A stretch of 64,000 nucleotides of DNA from Fodinibius salinus (GCF_008124865.1 NZ_VNHY01000004.1:275221-339220); one strand, 5' to 3'; shown: positions 54,036 to 63,884, counted from the first letter of the stretch. Program-made: numbers and translations. The notes: a model not told the origin generated them from the letters alone.

Positions 54036-54067
54036 AAAGGAGTCTCCTGATCGGGACTCCTTTTTTT
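54036..54067 (+). terminator. terminator of the dcw operon
   Basis: The stem AAAGGAGTC/GACTCCTTT has a 10-nt loop, with T7 after the GACTCC arm. It is 83 bp past the ftsZ stop. A smaller CCGC/GCGG hairpin precedes it at 54004. Confidence 0.85.
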
Positions 54068-54188
54068 ATGATTGGTATCTATTTATAACATTTAGTCAGC
54101 AGTATCGTATATACAAACTGTTTTCCTATCTGAAACAATTTTTGTAATGTTATCAAATCAGTTTGTTCAATTGTTAATCAACGGTTTT

Positions 54189-56927
54189 ATGATGCGACTC
54201 ACTCGATTTTCTTTACTTTCGGTTCTTCTTTTTTTGGCTTTGAATACTTGCCTCTTCGCGCAAAAACAAAAACTCGAACCTGAAGATTACGACCAGTGGC
54301 AATCTATCTCTACTACCGAAATATCGGCCAATGGACAATGGTTTGCCTATAACATCAGTCTGGTGGATGGTGATGGTTGGCTCATTATTAAACAAGTAGG
54401 GGCCGACAGTACTGAAGACCACAAATTTATGCATGGTATTCGCCCAAAATTCTCCCCAAACAATAAATGGTCAGCATTTCAGATCGGCGTCTCGGAAGAG
54501 AAAAAGAAAAAACTGAAGAAACAAAAGAAGAAAGTCCGTCTAAAGCTGGGATTAATGAACCTGGAAGAGAGCAAAGTAGATACCTTTAAAAACGTACAAA
54601 GCTACAGTTTTTCGGATAATGGCCGCTGGCTAGCCATGAAAAAATACAAGGCTGAAGGCGTAAAGACAGAAGGAACCGACCTCATTCTCCGCAACCTGCA
54701 GCATGGCACCAATCAGCTAATCGGTAACGTTTCGGACTATGCCTTTAACGACGATGGTTCTAAGCTGGCTGTACTACTCGATGCAAATGAAAAGCTCGGT
54801 AACGGTGCGCACTTGTATAATCTGAAATCCGGTAAAATTACAGTGCTGGATAGTAAAAGTACGACATATAAAAAGCTCAAATGGAACGAAGATGGTACTG
54901 CCCTGGCCTTTTTAAAGGAACAAGAAAATGAGGCCTTCAAAGATCCCACGCATCATATCATGGCGTTTAAGGATCTTAACCAGTCCCCCAAAAAATTTGT
55001 GTTTGACCAGCAGAAAATAAACTCATTTCCGCAGACACATCGCGTAGTCGATTATCGAAATCTCGAATGGTCAGAAGATGGCAATACCGTTTTCTTCGGC
55101 ATCAAAGAATGGGAAAAGAAAAAGGATAAATCAGCTGAATCTGACTCGACTAAGAAAAAGTCCGATGATGATCTGGATCCCTCGAATGTAGAAGTTTGGC
55201 ACTGGCAAGATGATGATATCCAGCCCAAACAGAAAGTGATGAAAAACCAGTTGAAACAAAAAAATGATCTTTCGGCCTGGCATCTGGATAAGCAATCATT
55301 CGTGCGGATAGGTACCAAACAGTTTGATCAGGTCCAGCTCACTGGCAACCAACAATACGCCGTAGCCTACGATCCCCACCCCTATGAACCACAGTTTGAA
55401 GAAGAATGGCGGGATGTATATTTGGTGGATGTAACCACAGGTGAAACCCAGCAAGTTTTAGAACAGCACGAATATGTACAAACTTCACCTGACGGCAGCT
55501 ACTTGTTGTATTTCAAAGATCAAAACTGGTGGACGTATGATATTAAAAACGATCAGCACAGAAACATCACCGAAGATATCGACACCCGCTTTGAAAACTT
55601 TACCAACGTAAACGGACGCGAACACCGGCGCCCCTTTGGTGCGGGCGAATGGTCGGAAGAAGACGACTGGGTACTGCTCTATGATCGATATAATGTTTAT
55701 CAGGTATGGGCAGACGGCAACAATACCAAGCAGCTTACCAATGGAAATTCTGATAAGATTCGCTATCGCCAGCGTCGGTTTAACTACGATGGCGAAGGCA
55801 TTGAAGACAATGACAATATTTACTTTTCGATGTACGGCGATGAAACCAAAGACCGCGGCTATGCACGTTTAAATAATAACGGCTCTACCCAAACACTGGT
55901 CTATGAGTCAAAAATGTATAGCCGGCTGGCAAAAGCTGATTCTACGCAAAAATTTGTCTATCAGGTAGAAACAGCTACTGATTCACCTGATTTTTTCCAT
56001 GTGGATTCGAATTTCAGCAACCCTACTCGACTCACCTATACCAACCCTCAGCAGGATGACTATTACTGGGCGGATGACCAGCTTGTTACCTTTACCAATA
56101 AAAACGGGCAAAAGTTAGAGGGACGGCTGCTGTATCCTGCCAACTACGATCCAGACAAGAAGTATCCGATGATCACCTACATCTATGAGGACCGTTCACA
56201 GACGCTTCACAATTACAGCATTCCCACCAAAAAAAGCCCGTATAACTTCCGGCGTTATTCTTCGGAAGGCTATTTCGTATTTCAACCGGATATCACCTAT
56301 GAGCTAAGCGATCCTGGCATATCAGCGGTAGAAAGTGTAGTTCCGGCCGTGCAAAAAGTTATTGATACCGGAATGATTAACAAAGATCAGATTGGACTCA
56401 CAGGTCACTCGTGGGGTGCATACCAAACTACCTTTATTGTTACGCAAACTGATCTGTTTAACTCGGCTGTGGCCGGTGCTCCACTAACAAACATGATTAG
56501 TATGTACAATTCTATCTACTGGAATACCGGTACTACAGATGCTAATATTTTCGAGACTAGTCAGGGACGCTTTCCCGATCCGTGGTGGAAAGACTGGGAT
56601 AACTTTATAGAAAATTCACCTATCTTTAACATGCAGCAAATGAATACCCCACTGTTGGTTGAATTCGGTACTGATGATGGCGCCGTAGATTTTAATCAGG
56701 GTGTGGAACTGTATAATACTATGCGACGTATGCAAAATCCTTTTGTAATGCTCGTTTATGAAGGTGAAAACCACGGACTGGCACGCGAGGAAAATCAGAT
56801 TGATTACGCCACCCGCGCCTTTGAATGGCATGAACATTACCTGTTGGGCAAAGAAGCACCAGCATGGATTACCGATGGGCTTCCCTTTTTAGAACGACCG
56901 GCAATAGAAGAAAAAGAGGAAAAATAA
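54189..56927 (+). CDS. S9 family peptidase (prolyl-oligopeptidase type), secreted
   Basis: The start is at 54189 or 54192 (ATG ATG); both precede a signal peptide that ends near CLFAQ, whereas the frame open to 54147 adds only a hydrophobic run. About 912 residues, long for S9. It has a large propeller region with Lys-rich insertions (EEKKKKLKKQKKKVRLKL; EKKKDKSAESDSTKKKSD), then a C-terminal hydrolase with LTGHSWGAYQT (Ser), EFGTDDGAVDF (Asp) and GENHGLARE (His). Substrate unknown. It lies downstream of the dcw terminator and is a separate unit. Confidence 0.9.
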   Translation: MMRLTRFSLLSVLLFLALNTCLFAQKQKLEPEDYDQWQSISTTEISANGQWFAYNISLVDGDGWLIIKQVGADSTEDHKFMHGIRPKFSPNNKWSAFQIGVSEEKKKKLKKQKKKVRLKLGLMNLEESKVDTFKNVQSYSFSDNGRWLAMKKYKAEGVKTEGTDLILRNLQHGTNQLIGNVSDYAFNDDGSKLAVLLDANEKLGNGAHLYNLKSGKITVLDSKSTTYKKLKWNEDGTALAFLKEQENEAFKDPTHHIMAFKDLNQSPKKFVFDQQKINSFPQTHRVVDYRNLEWSEDGNTVFFGIKEWEKKKDKSAESDSTKKKSDDDLDPSNVEVWHWQDDDIQPKQKVMKNQLKQKNDLSAWHLDKQSFVRIGTKQFDQVQLTGNQQYAVAYDPHPYEPQFEEEWRDVYLVDVTTGETQQVLEQHEYVQTSPDGSYLLYFKDQNWWTYDIKNDQHRNITEDIDTRFENFTNVNGREHRRPFGAGEWSEEDDWVLLYDRYNVYQVWADGNNTKQLTNGNSDKIRYRQRRFNYDGEGIEDNDNIYFSMYGDETKDRGYARLNNNGSTQTLVYESKMYSRLAKADSTQKFVYQVETATDSPDFFHVDSNFSNPTRLTYTNPQQDDYYWADDQLVTFTNKNGQKLEGRLLYPANYDPDKKYPMITYIYEDRSQTLHNYSIPTKKSPYNFRRYSSEGYFVFQPDITYELSDPGISAVESVVPAVQKVIDTGMINKDQIGLTGHSWGAYQTTFIVTQTDLFNSAVAGAPLTNMISMYNSIYWNTGTTDANIFETSQGRFPDPWWKDWDNFIENSPIFNMQQMNTPLLVEFGTDDGAVDFNQGVELYNTMRRMQNPFVMLVYEGENHGLAREENQIDYATRAFEWHEHYLLGKEAPAWITDGLPFLERPAIEEKEEK

Positions 56928-56934
56928 TTCCACA

Positions 56935-57393
56935 GTGGATAATAAGCCATATACGATAACACCTCCCAGCCGGCTAAAGTACATGCAATGGCTAGCCTAT
57001 CTGGGAATTCTCCTGGCCCTGGCCTATGTTTATTTGTCATTTGAAAGCTATCAAGAAAATGGCTGGGAGTTTGAAACAATCGTTAATCTAATATGTGTCA
57101 TTGCCTGGCTTGTTATAAGCTATACCAATATAAACAATGCAACATCTGTTGAGGAAATAAAACTTTTTGAGAATGGCATTACATTTACTGAAAATAAAAA
57201 AGAGGAATCTATATTCTGGGACGAAATAAAGTCTATTAACATGACCAATAACGCGCTTTTTCTAACCCTTGACAGCAAAAAACAGAAAGAGCTTTATATC
57301 GGTTACCTAGAATACAAACAGCTACAAGAAGCTAAGCAAAAGTTACGCTTATTCAGTGATGAACATCAGATCACATTTTCATCCAAGTATTAG
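56935..57393 (+). CDS. small membrane protein of unknown function, PH-like tail
   Basis: 152 residues, starting at GTG 7 nt after the peptidase stop (an internal ATG at codon 17 is possible). Two helices (WLAYLGILLALAYVYLSF; IVNLICVIAWLVISYTNI) are followed by a soluble part, with IKLFENGITFTENKKEES then IFWDEIKSIN. That pattern looks like the beta strands of a bacterial PH-like domain (inference). It may be co-transcribed with the peptidase. No family is recognised. Confidence 0.65.
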   Translation: MDNKPYTITPPSRLKYMQWLAYLGILLALAYVYLSFESYQENGWEFETIVNLICVIAWLVISYTNINNATSVEEIKLFENGITFTENKKEESIFWDEIKSINMTNNALFLTLDSKKQKELYIGYLEYKQLQEAKQKLRLFSDEHQITFSSKY

Positions 57394-57436
57394 TTTACTT
57401 GAATTTGATATCTAAAAGGGACAAAGATTAAAGTTT

Positions 57437-58249
57437 TTAAAAAACATCAGTCAGTAACTTTACCGCCATCCCAATGGCTAATACTGCAAAGGCAAACTGT
57501 AGATAGCGTCTGTTAATTTTTAGGTTAAACAGTGCGCCAGCAAACCCACCAAGCAAACCACCCAATGCTAACGGAAGGGCTGCACCAAAATCCACATAGC
57601 CCCAGTGAAATGCCGTTAGTGTATCTATGTCTCTTCCTGTTAAGCCGAGTTGTATCCATCCCGAAAATGAGATGACCACAATAGCCAGCGATGAAATACT
57701 TACCGTCCGGGCAAAAGGTTTGTAATACCATAGATTGAGCAGCGGAACCATCACGCCTCCACCCCCGATGCCTCCGAGTGCTGCAACAAATCCGCCAAGC
57801 CCGCCCGATACTAATGACTGTCCCATACTCAACGGGTTATTATTCTGCTGCATATGCTTCTGCTTTTTGGATCCTCTGCTATAAAACATAAAAGCTACAT
57901 ACATCAGCAAGAGACTAAAGAAAATTACAAATACCTGCTCGCTGTAGTATGGAGAAGTAATCACCTGCTTACCAGCGAAAACACCCACAGCTCCCATTAC
58001 CCCCACTTTGATGCCCTCTGACCAGAAAAAGTTCTGCTGTTGAAATTGTCGCACCGAGCTACCCAAAGAGGCTACAAAAGTGCAAAATAAGGAACTGCCG
58101 ATTGTCAAAACCACAGGATCGGAAATCTCGCCATCACTAAATACCACAAAAAGTATGGGCGTGAAAAGGATACCACCGCCAAGCCCAAACAGTCCGGCAA
58201 TGATTCCAGCAATAATTCCCAGAAGAAACAGCGTAACAATCTCAATCAT
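57437..58249 (-). CDS. TauE/SafE family sulfite exporter-like protein
   Basis: 270 residues from the ATG at 58249, with about eight helices. GIIAGIIAGLFGLGGGILFT and GFVAALGGIGGGGVMVPLL are the paired TauE/SafE signatures. These proteins move small sulfur-containing or organic anions out of the cell; the substrate cannot be told. Its ATG overlaps the stop of the phzF-like gene by 4 nt (ATGA), which implies translational coupling. The longer frame to 58390 lies entirely within phzF and is rejected. Confidence 0.9.
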   Translation of the reverse strand: MIEIVTLFLLGIIAGIIAGLFGLGGGILFTPILFVVFSDGEISDPVVLTIGSSLFCTFVASLGSSVRQFQQQNFFWSEGIKVGVMGAVGVFAGKQVITSPYYSEQVFVIFFSLLLMYVAFMFYSRGSKKQKHMQQNNNPLSMGQSLVSGGLGGFVAALGGIGGGGVMVPLLNLWYYKPFARTVSISSLAIVVISFSGWIQLGLTGRDIDTLTAFHWGYVDFGAALPLALGGLLGGFAGALFNLKINRRYLQFAFAVLAIGMAVKLLTDVF

Positions 58250-59025
58250 AATGTGATAACCCCTTGCATGAATGTACACGCCTGGCCACCCAGTGCTATC
58301 CGATCGCCATGTTGACGACAATAAACCGTGCCGCCGCGCTGCGACACTTGTCGTCCTACCAGTTTTTCTTTTCCTAATTGTTGAGCCCAATAAGGGGTGA
58401 GCATTGTATGGGCCGAGCCTGTAACCGGATCCTCATCCACACCCGCAGCCGGAGCAAAAAAGCGGGATACAAAATCAACCTGCTTACTGGGTGCAGTTAC
58501 TATAACGCCGCGCGCATCGGCTTTGGAAATTGCTGCAATATCGGGATCCAGGTTACGAATCTGCTCTTCGTTTTCGAGCACGTAGAGGTAATCGGTATCG
58601 TGGTATAATTCTTTGGCCGGATGTCCAATTGCTTTTTCCAAAAAATCGGGCGTTTCGGTAGCATTGAGGGCAGCAGCAGGAAAATCCATTACCAGCTGGT
58701 CGTCTTCCTTTCGTACCTTCAACACGCCGCTGTTGGTATCAAACTTGATCGTACTTCGCTGATACTCCAAGTGTTCAAACAAGACATGTGCCGAGGCCAG
58801 TGTTGCATGCCCGCATAAATCAACCTCGGTAGTGGGCGTAAACCAACGGAGGCGGTATCGATCATTCTGTGGCACAAAAAATGCCGTTTCAGATAAATTG
58901 TTTTCCATCGCTACCTGCTGCATCAGCTCATCAGAAACCCATTCACTTAATGGGCAAATGGCTGCCGGATTGCCTTCAAAAAGTTTAGAAGCAAAAGCAT
59001 CAACTTGATAGATTGGTAGTTGCAT
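58246..59025 (-). CDS. PhzF-family isomerase
   Basis: 259 residues from the ATG at 59025 (MQLPIYQVDAFASKLFEGNP), the usual start; the frame open to 59076 adds nothing. EGNPAAICPL and NLSETAFFV hold the conserved Glu, DLCGHATLASAHVLF is the second signature and DPVTGSAHTMLTPYW the third. PhzF catalyses an isomerisation in phenazine synthesis, but most chromosomal homologues have other, unknown substrates; no phenazine genes are present. It is coupled to the exporter gene, which may move its product or substrate. Confidence 0.9.
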   Translation of the reverse strand: MQLPIYQVDAFASKLFEGNPAAICPLSEWVSDELMQQVAMENNLSETAFFVPQNDRYRLRWFTPTTEVDLCGHATLASAHVLFEHLEYQRSTIKFDTNSGVLKVRKEDDQLVMDFPAAALNATETPDFLEKAIGHPAKELYHDTDYLYVLENEEQIRNLDPDIAAISKADARGVIVTAPSKQVDFVSRFFAPAAGVDEDPVTGSAHTMLTPYWAQQLGKEKLVGRQVSQRGGTVYCRQHGDRIALGGQACTFMQGVITL

Positions 59026-59374
59026 ATCAGATTTTTGATTTAACTTAAAAAATCTCTCCCTGAGGAAGGTATCCATTCACCAATGGCGGGTAAGACAAAA
59101 GAGTTGGGGGGTATAATTTACACCTCTATTCCAGAGCCCAAATTATCGGCCCGGGGTACTCCCCTAGAGGAGAGACTATTTATTTACTAGAATTCTTTTT
59201 TCTATACTTCTCCATTTAACAATTATTTAACTCTTTTCAAATTCATCATTTTCGGCCAAAGAAGCTTATATTACTGTTTAATAATTAATCACCGAGATTG
59301 AAGATAATACCAAACGTAACGTTGTAAAATCCTCAGCGTTCTCTGCGGTAAAAATAATAATTCCATATTTATAA
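59026..59374. other. 349-bp divergent gap with GC-rich intergenic blocks
   Basis: No gene. GGGGGGTATAATTTACACCTC (59106) in two halves and CGGGGTACTCCCCTAGAGG (59152) resemble decayed palindromic intergenic repeats of the TCCCCTCTTGGGAGG type, also seen at 31147. On the minus strand the second block reads TAGGGGAGTACCCCG, about 130 bp before the phzF-like gene. The mutS2 promoter is not apparent. Confidence 0.4.
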
Positions 59375-61777
59375 ATGCACTTATTTCCCGAACGACTTAG
59401 CGAAAAAATAGGATTTGATACCGTACGATCAGCGGCAGTAACCAAAGCACGATCCCAGATGGCTCAGGAACAACTTGCCTCAATGATGCCCTTTTCTGAT
59501 CGACAGGTGATTAACAGGCGGCTCAGCCAAACAGGCGAAATGATGGATCTGCTTCAAAATGATTCGGCCTTTCCTCTGCGCAACCTACATGATGTAGAAG
59601 ACTTTCTGGAAAAAGCACGCCCCAAAAACAGTATTATTCCGCTGCAAGCCTTCATAAAAATTCTCGAATTAAACATTACCGCGCGACGTATAAAATCATA
59701 CATCGAGCAGCGCGAAGAATACTATCCTGCCCTAAAAGAAGTTTCGATTGGCTTAATCCCACTGGAAGATCTGGAAGAGACCCTACAGGATGTACTCACC
59801 GAAAACGGGGAGCTCCGTAACGATGCCAGTCCCAAGCTAAAGTCCATCCGCAACAAAATTAAAAGCCAACGCAACAATTTACGTACAACAATTAACCGAG
59901 TGATGGGCCGACTTTCAAAACAAGGCATGACATCAGATGAGGGGCCAACTATCCGCAGTGGTCGCATGGTCATTCCCGTTCAGGCAGAATACAAACGAAA
60001 AGTTAAAGGGTTTGTGCATGATGTTTCCTCATCGGGGCAAACGGTCTATATAGAACCGGTGGATGCACTGACCATCAACAATGAGATTCGCGAGCTGGAG
60101 TCTGAGGAGAAGCAGGAAATTGAACGTATTTTGCGTGAGCTGACAGCCCACATTCGAGATAAACGCGATTCCATCCGTCAAAATATGAAGGTGCTCACCA
60201 CTTTTGATATCATTGCCGCCAAAGCACAGCTCAGTATTGATCTGAATGGATTTACGCCCGTCATCTCAGAAACATCACATCTTTATTTTAAAGAGGCTTA
60301 CAATCCACTGTTATTACTCAAAAACCAGGAACTACCCAAAAATGAGCAAGAAAATGTGGTGCCGTTGGATATGGAATTGTCCGAGGATGAACGCTGCCTC
60401 GTTATAACAGGACCCAATGCCGGAGGCAAATCAGTGGCACTTAAAACGTTGGCGCTTTGCTCTATGATGATGCAGGCCGGATTTGCTATCCCCGCCCGCG
60501 ACAGCTCGGAAATACCTGTTTTTAACAGCATCTTCGTGGATATGGGTGACGATCAATCCATCGAAAATGACCTGAGCACTTTTTCTTCGCGGCTGGAATG
60601 GATGAAACATACACTTAATCATGCGGATGAACATAGCTTAGTGCTCATTGATGAAGCCGCAGCTGGAACGGATCCTGAAGAAGGAGGTGCCCTTTTTCAG
60701 TCGCTCATTGAACAACTGATGGAACGCAAATCCAAAATATTAGTCACCACCCACCACGGATCGTTAAAAGTTTTTGCCCATGAGCATGAATATGCCGTCA
60801 ACGGATCCATGGAGTTTGACCAAGATACCCTATCGCCAACATATCATTTCAAAAAGGGGGTACCCGGCAGTAGCTACGCTTTTGAAATTGCCGAACGTAT
60901 GGAGCTGCAAGATGATCTACTCAACCAAGCACGCCTGCTGTTGGGCGAAGCGAAGAGCGATATGGAAACGCTCATTTCGGAGCTGGAAACTAAAAGCCAA
61001 GAAGCTGAAGAACTGAAGCAAAGATATGACAAGCTTAAAGAAAATACCGAAAAAGAACGACACCGCTATGAAGAAAAACGCTCGGCTATTGAAAAAGAAA
61101 AAGAACAGATTCGTGAAAAGGCGTTAAAAGAAGCCAAAAAAATTATGGATTCGGCTAATCAAAAAATCGAACGAGCCGTTGAGCGTATTGTTAGCGAGGG
61201 AGAAAAAGATGAACAAACCATTAAACAGGCTCGCAGTGAGGTAGAAAAACATCAGCAAAAAGTAGACACTGAACTCAAAAAATTAGAAGATAAAAGAGAA
61301 CAACAGTATCAGGATTCAAAAGAAAAACCGAAAATAGGCGACTTGGTTCGCCTGCAGGATGGCAATACTACCGGCGAACTCAAAGAAATTGACGGAGATA
61401 AAGCCGTAGTTTTAGCCAGCGGATTACGGCTCAAAACAAAATATAATAAACTGGTGAAGGTAAAGGGTGCTTCCGATCAGAAATCGAAACAAAAGGTGAA
61501 AGTAAACTTTGAAGACGGCAGCCGTCACAAAATGGTTAAACCTCAACTAAGTATTCGCGGGATGCGCGGTAATGAGGCGATGAAGAAAGTACAAACCTAT
61601 CTAGATAATGCTATTGCTGCAGGACGTGATCAAGTACAAATCGTCCATGGTAAGGGAAAAGGCATCCTTAAAAATCTGGTCCACGAATATTTGGATCAAC
61701 GAAACGAGGTGAAAGGCTACCAAATGGCGCCTATCCAACAGGGCGGCAATGGCTGTACCGTAGTAGAGTTTAAATAG
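59375..61777 (+). CDS. mutS2: MutS2 family ATPase with Smr domain
   Basis: 800 residues with the MutS2 order: helical clamp/core region, ATPase, long coiled coil, Smr domain. VDALTINNEIREL is in the core. Walker A is GPNAGGKS at 346-353, Walker B LVLIDEAAAGTDPEEG, and VTTHHGSLKVFA follows. The coiled coil with many Glu/Lys heptads spans about 510-650. The Smr part has HGKGKGIL (His758), but the usual LDLRG is LSIRG at 725-729, so the acidic residue is replaced. The family acts on stalled ribosomes and, in some species, on recombination intermediates. Single gene. Confidence 0.95.
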   Translation: MHLFPERLSEKIGFDTVRSAAVTKARSQMAQEQLASMMPFSDRQVINRRLSQTGEMMDLLQNDSAFPLRNLHDVEDFLEKARPKNSIIPLQAFIKILELNITARRIKSYIEQREEYYPALKEVSIGLIPLEDLEETLQDVLTENGELRNDASPKLKSIRNKIKSQRNNLRTTINRVMGRLSKQGMTSDEGPTIRSGRMVIPVQAEYKRKVKGFVHDVSSSGQTVYIEPVDALTINNEIRELESEEKQEIERILRELTAHIRDKRDSIRQNMKVLTTFDIIAAKAQLSIDLNGFTPVISETSHLYFKEAYNPLLLLKNQELPKNEQENVVPLDMELSEDERCLVITGPNAGGKSVALKTLALCSMMMQAGFAIPARDSSEIPVFNSIFVDMGDDQSIENDLSTFSSRLEWMKHTLNHADEHSLVLIDEAAAGTDPEEGGALFQSLIEQLMERKSKILVTTHHGSLKVFAHEHEYAVNGSMEFDQDTLSPTYHFKKGVPGSSYAFEIAERMELQDDLLNQARLLLGEAKSDMETLISELETKSQEAEELKQRYDKLKENTEKERHRYEEKRSAIEKEKEQIREKALKEAKKIMDSANQKIERAVERIVSEGEKDEQTIKQARSEVEKHQQKVDTELKKLEDKREQQYQDSKEKPKIGDLVRLQDGNTTGELKEIDGDKAVVLASGLRLKTKYNKLVKVKGASDQKSKQKVKVNFEDGSRHKMVKPQLSIRGMRGNEAMKKVQTYLDNAIAAGRDQVQIVHGKGKGILKNLVHEYLDQRNEVKGYQMAPIQQGGNGCTVVEFK

Positions 61778-62242
61778 CTACAAGCTTATAAAAATTAGAT
61801 ACAATAATTATAAGCAAGTACTACTCTATAAATAGCACCACTTTCTAGGGGGCAACAATAGTTACAGCAGCAGTGAACTCCCATATAGCTCAGGCTATAT
61901 CTAACTTTCCTTTACTCCCTCAAATATATTTCGCTTGTGAGTCAATAAGGATAATAACCGATATTTATCCTCCCAGTGCTTCTACAGGTATGTCACTTCT
62001 GTGCAGACTGGGCGTTATCATTCTGTGCAATAGAACTATCGATTACACTTCCCAGCTGTGCTACGAAGTTAATTTGTCCTCTGTTCGCCTTCCAGTACGC
62101 ATATTGCAATGTAGGAGCAGTATATAGTTGGCTTTTTGGACAGAATACCTCCCATTAGGGTGCCCCCACCTACCGATATGTATAAGGACCTGGGATGACA
62201 GTAGATCACGACAGTTAACTTGAACAAAACTCTTATTTCATC
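61778..62242. other. 465-bp gap before the repeat lipoprotein gene
   Basis: No gene. From 62072 the sequence is repeated in direct orientation at 63803, up to the start codons at 62243 and 63973. It holds the TTAGGG-TGCCCCCACC motif at 62155. Nothing recognisable in the first 290 bp. Confidence 0.6.
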
Positions 62243-62260
62243 ATGAGACGACTAATACAA
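62072..62260 (+). repeat. direct repeat, copy 1 (upstream region and gene start)
   Basis: ATTTGTCCTCTGTTCGCCTT begins a segment of about 170 bp that recurs at 63803-64000, with the same order of sub-motifs and start codon. It suggests a tandem duplication of a lipoprotein unit with a 1730-bp period. Confidence 0.8.
62155..62170 (+). promoter_or_regulatory. candidate operator TAGGGTGCCCCCACC
   Basis: A variant of the 352-367 element, 88 bp before the ATG, followed 7 nt later by TATGTATAAGG, a possible -7 region. Confidence 0.35.
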
Positions 62261-63700
62261 CTAGCGACTTTATTTTTGACCATCCTATTGGTGGCGGCTT
62301 GTGGCGATGACGGCCATGGCCCGACCAATGGCAACAATAACAATAGTGGCGAGCCCACCACCGGGGCGGTGGAAGTGGCTACTAACAGCACCGGCGACGA
62401 TATTGACGGCGACGGCTACACCGTCACTGCCGGTGGGGCCAGCCAAAGCGTGTCCTCCTCGGGCACCGTAATCTTGGCCGGCCTCTCCGAAGGGGACGTG
62501 GATGCCAAACTAACCGGTATTGCCGGCAACTGCTCGGTCAACGGCAGTAATCCCCAAACGGTGACCATTACCGCCGGGGATACCACCTCTACCTCCTTCG
62601 ACGTGGAGTGCCAGACCGTGACCACCACAGGGGCGGTAGAAGTCACCAGCAGCAGCACCGGTGACGACATTGACGGCGACGGCTATACTGTCAATGCGGG
62701 CGGGACCAGCAAGAGCGTGTCTTCGTCGGGCAGCGTGATCCTGGCCGGCCTCTCCGAAGGCAACGTGGATACCGAGCTGTCCGGGGTCGCCGGCAACTGC
62801 TCAGTCAACGGCAGTAACCCCCAAACGGTGACCATTACCGCCGGGGATACCACCTCTACCTCCTTCGACGTGGAGTGCCAGACCGTGGCCGACGGCCAGA
62901 TTGTCTTTAGCAGCGACCGCGACGGTGATTTTGAAGTTTACCTGATGAATACCGACGGCTCCTCACCGACGAAACTGACCGACGAGCCCGCTGCTGACAT
63001 AGCTGGGGCGATTTCTCCCGACGGCACCAGGATTGCTTTTGTCAGTAGACGTAATGGCACGAACCACCTGTATGTGATGGATGCTGACGGGTCGAATATC
63101 CAGCAGCTGACATCCACGGGTGCGGATGTGATTAGGTCAGCGGGTCCCAGCTGGTCGCCGGATGGCAGCAAGATTGCCTTTGTGGACTACCGCAGCGGGA
63201 ATACAGAAATTTATACGATCGGGGCCGACGGCAACGGCGAGCAGCGGCTGACCAACGACAGCGCTGGGGATTCTTGGCCACACTGGTCCCCGGACGGATC
63301 CAAGATTGTCTATGCCAACAACCGTTCGGGAAATCTTGAGCTGTATACCATGAACCCCGATGGCAGCGGCGAGCAGCGGCTGACCAACAGTAGTGCTAAT
63401 GATCAACACCCCCGCTGGTCGCCGGATGGCAGCAAGATTGCCTTTGTCAATAATCGTTCAGGAAGTACTGAGATCTATACCATGAACCCCGACGGCAGCG
63501 GCGAGCAGCGGCTGACCAACTATATCGGACCGGACTTCTACCCCAGCTGGTCGCCGGATGGTTCCGAGCTGATATTTGATACTTACCGCAATGGTACTGA
63601 TGAAATCTATAAAATTAATGCCGACGGCAGCGGGACGCCTACTAACCTGACGACCCACAGCGCCAACGACCAAATTCCTTACTGGAGCCCAGTGGAATAA
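62243..63700 (+). CDS. lipoprotein with two 89-residue repeats and a TolB-like propeller
   Basis: 485 residues. The signal peptide ends in the lipobox LVAAC. Then a Gly/Asn-rich spacer and two tandem repeats follow (TGAVEV...CQTV, about residues 40-217), each with GDDIDGDGYTV and NCSVNGSNPQTVTI. Residues about 220-485 are six PD40-like blades with the motif WSPDGSKIAFV and DGSGEQRLTN, as in TolB. It should sit on the outer membrane facing out or in, possibly as a binding or adhesion protein; the function is unknown. Codon use is richer in G+C than its neighbours. Confidence 0.8.
   Translation: MRRLIQLATLFLTILLVAACGDDGHGPTNGNNNNSGEPTTGAVEVATNSTGDDIDGDGYTVTAGGASQSVSSSGTVILAGLSEGDVDAKLTGIAGNCSVNGSNPQTVTITAGDTTSTSFDVECQTVTTTGAVEVTSSSTGDDIDGDGYTVNAGGTSKSVSSSGSVILAGLSEGNVDTELSGVAGNCSVNGSNPQTVTITAGDTTSTSFDVECQTVADGQIVFSSDRDGDFEVYLMNTDGSSPTKLTDEPAADIAGAISPDGTRIAFVSRRNGTNHLYVMDADGSNIQQLTSTGADVIRSAGPSWSPDGSKIAFVDYRSGNTEIYTIGADGNGEQRLTNDSAGDSWPHWSPDGSKIVYANNRSGNLELYTMNPDGSGEQRLTNSSANDQHPRWSPDGSKIAFVNNRSGSTEIYTMNPDGSGEQRLTNYIGPDFYPSWSPDGSELIFDTYRNGTDEIYKINADGSGTPTNLTTHSANDQIPYWSPVE
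62360..62893 (+). repeat. tandem 267-bp intragenic repeat (two copies)
   Basis: Copy 1 spans 62360-62626 and copy 2 62627-62893, an exact 267-bp (89-codon) period. The last 80 bp of the copies are almost identical at the DNA level, whereas the first half has diverged. Confidence 0.85.
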
Positions 63701-63730
63701 TTATTTACTGATATTGTTCTTTATCATAAT

Positions 63731-63765
63731 CACCCGCAGTGGCGTCACAGCTGCTGCGGGTTTTA
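63731..63765 (+). terminator. terminator of the repeat lipoprotein gene
   Basis: CCCGCAG pairs with CTGCGGG across a 15-nt loop and is followed by TTTTATT. It lies 31 bp past the stop codon. Confidence 0.7.
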
Positions 63766-63884
63766 TTATGGGTCAGACCTGCCGGGGTTTATGATCAAAT
63801 TCATTTGTCCTCTGTTCGCCTTCCAATACGCATGTTACAATATAGGAGCAGTCTATTGCTGGCTTGTATTGGCAGGTATGCTCA

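Noticed and set aside
61873..62158. Two short overlapping frames before the repeat lipoprotein gene
   Set aside because: They cross the direct-repeat region, share no protein conservation with each other or a family, and lack ribosome-binding sites.
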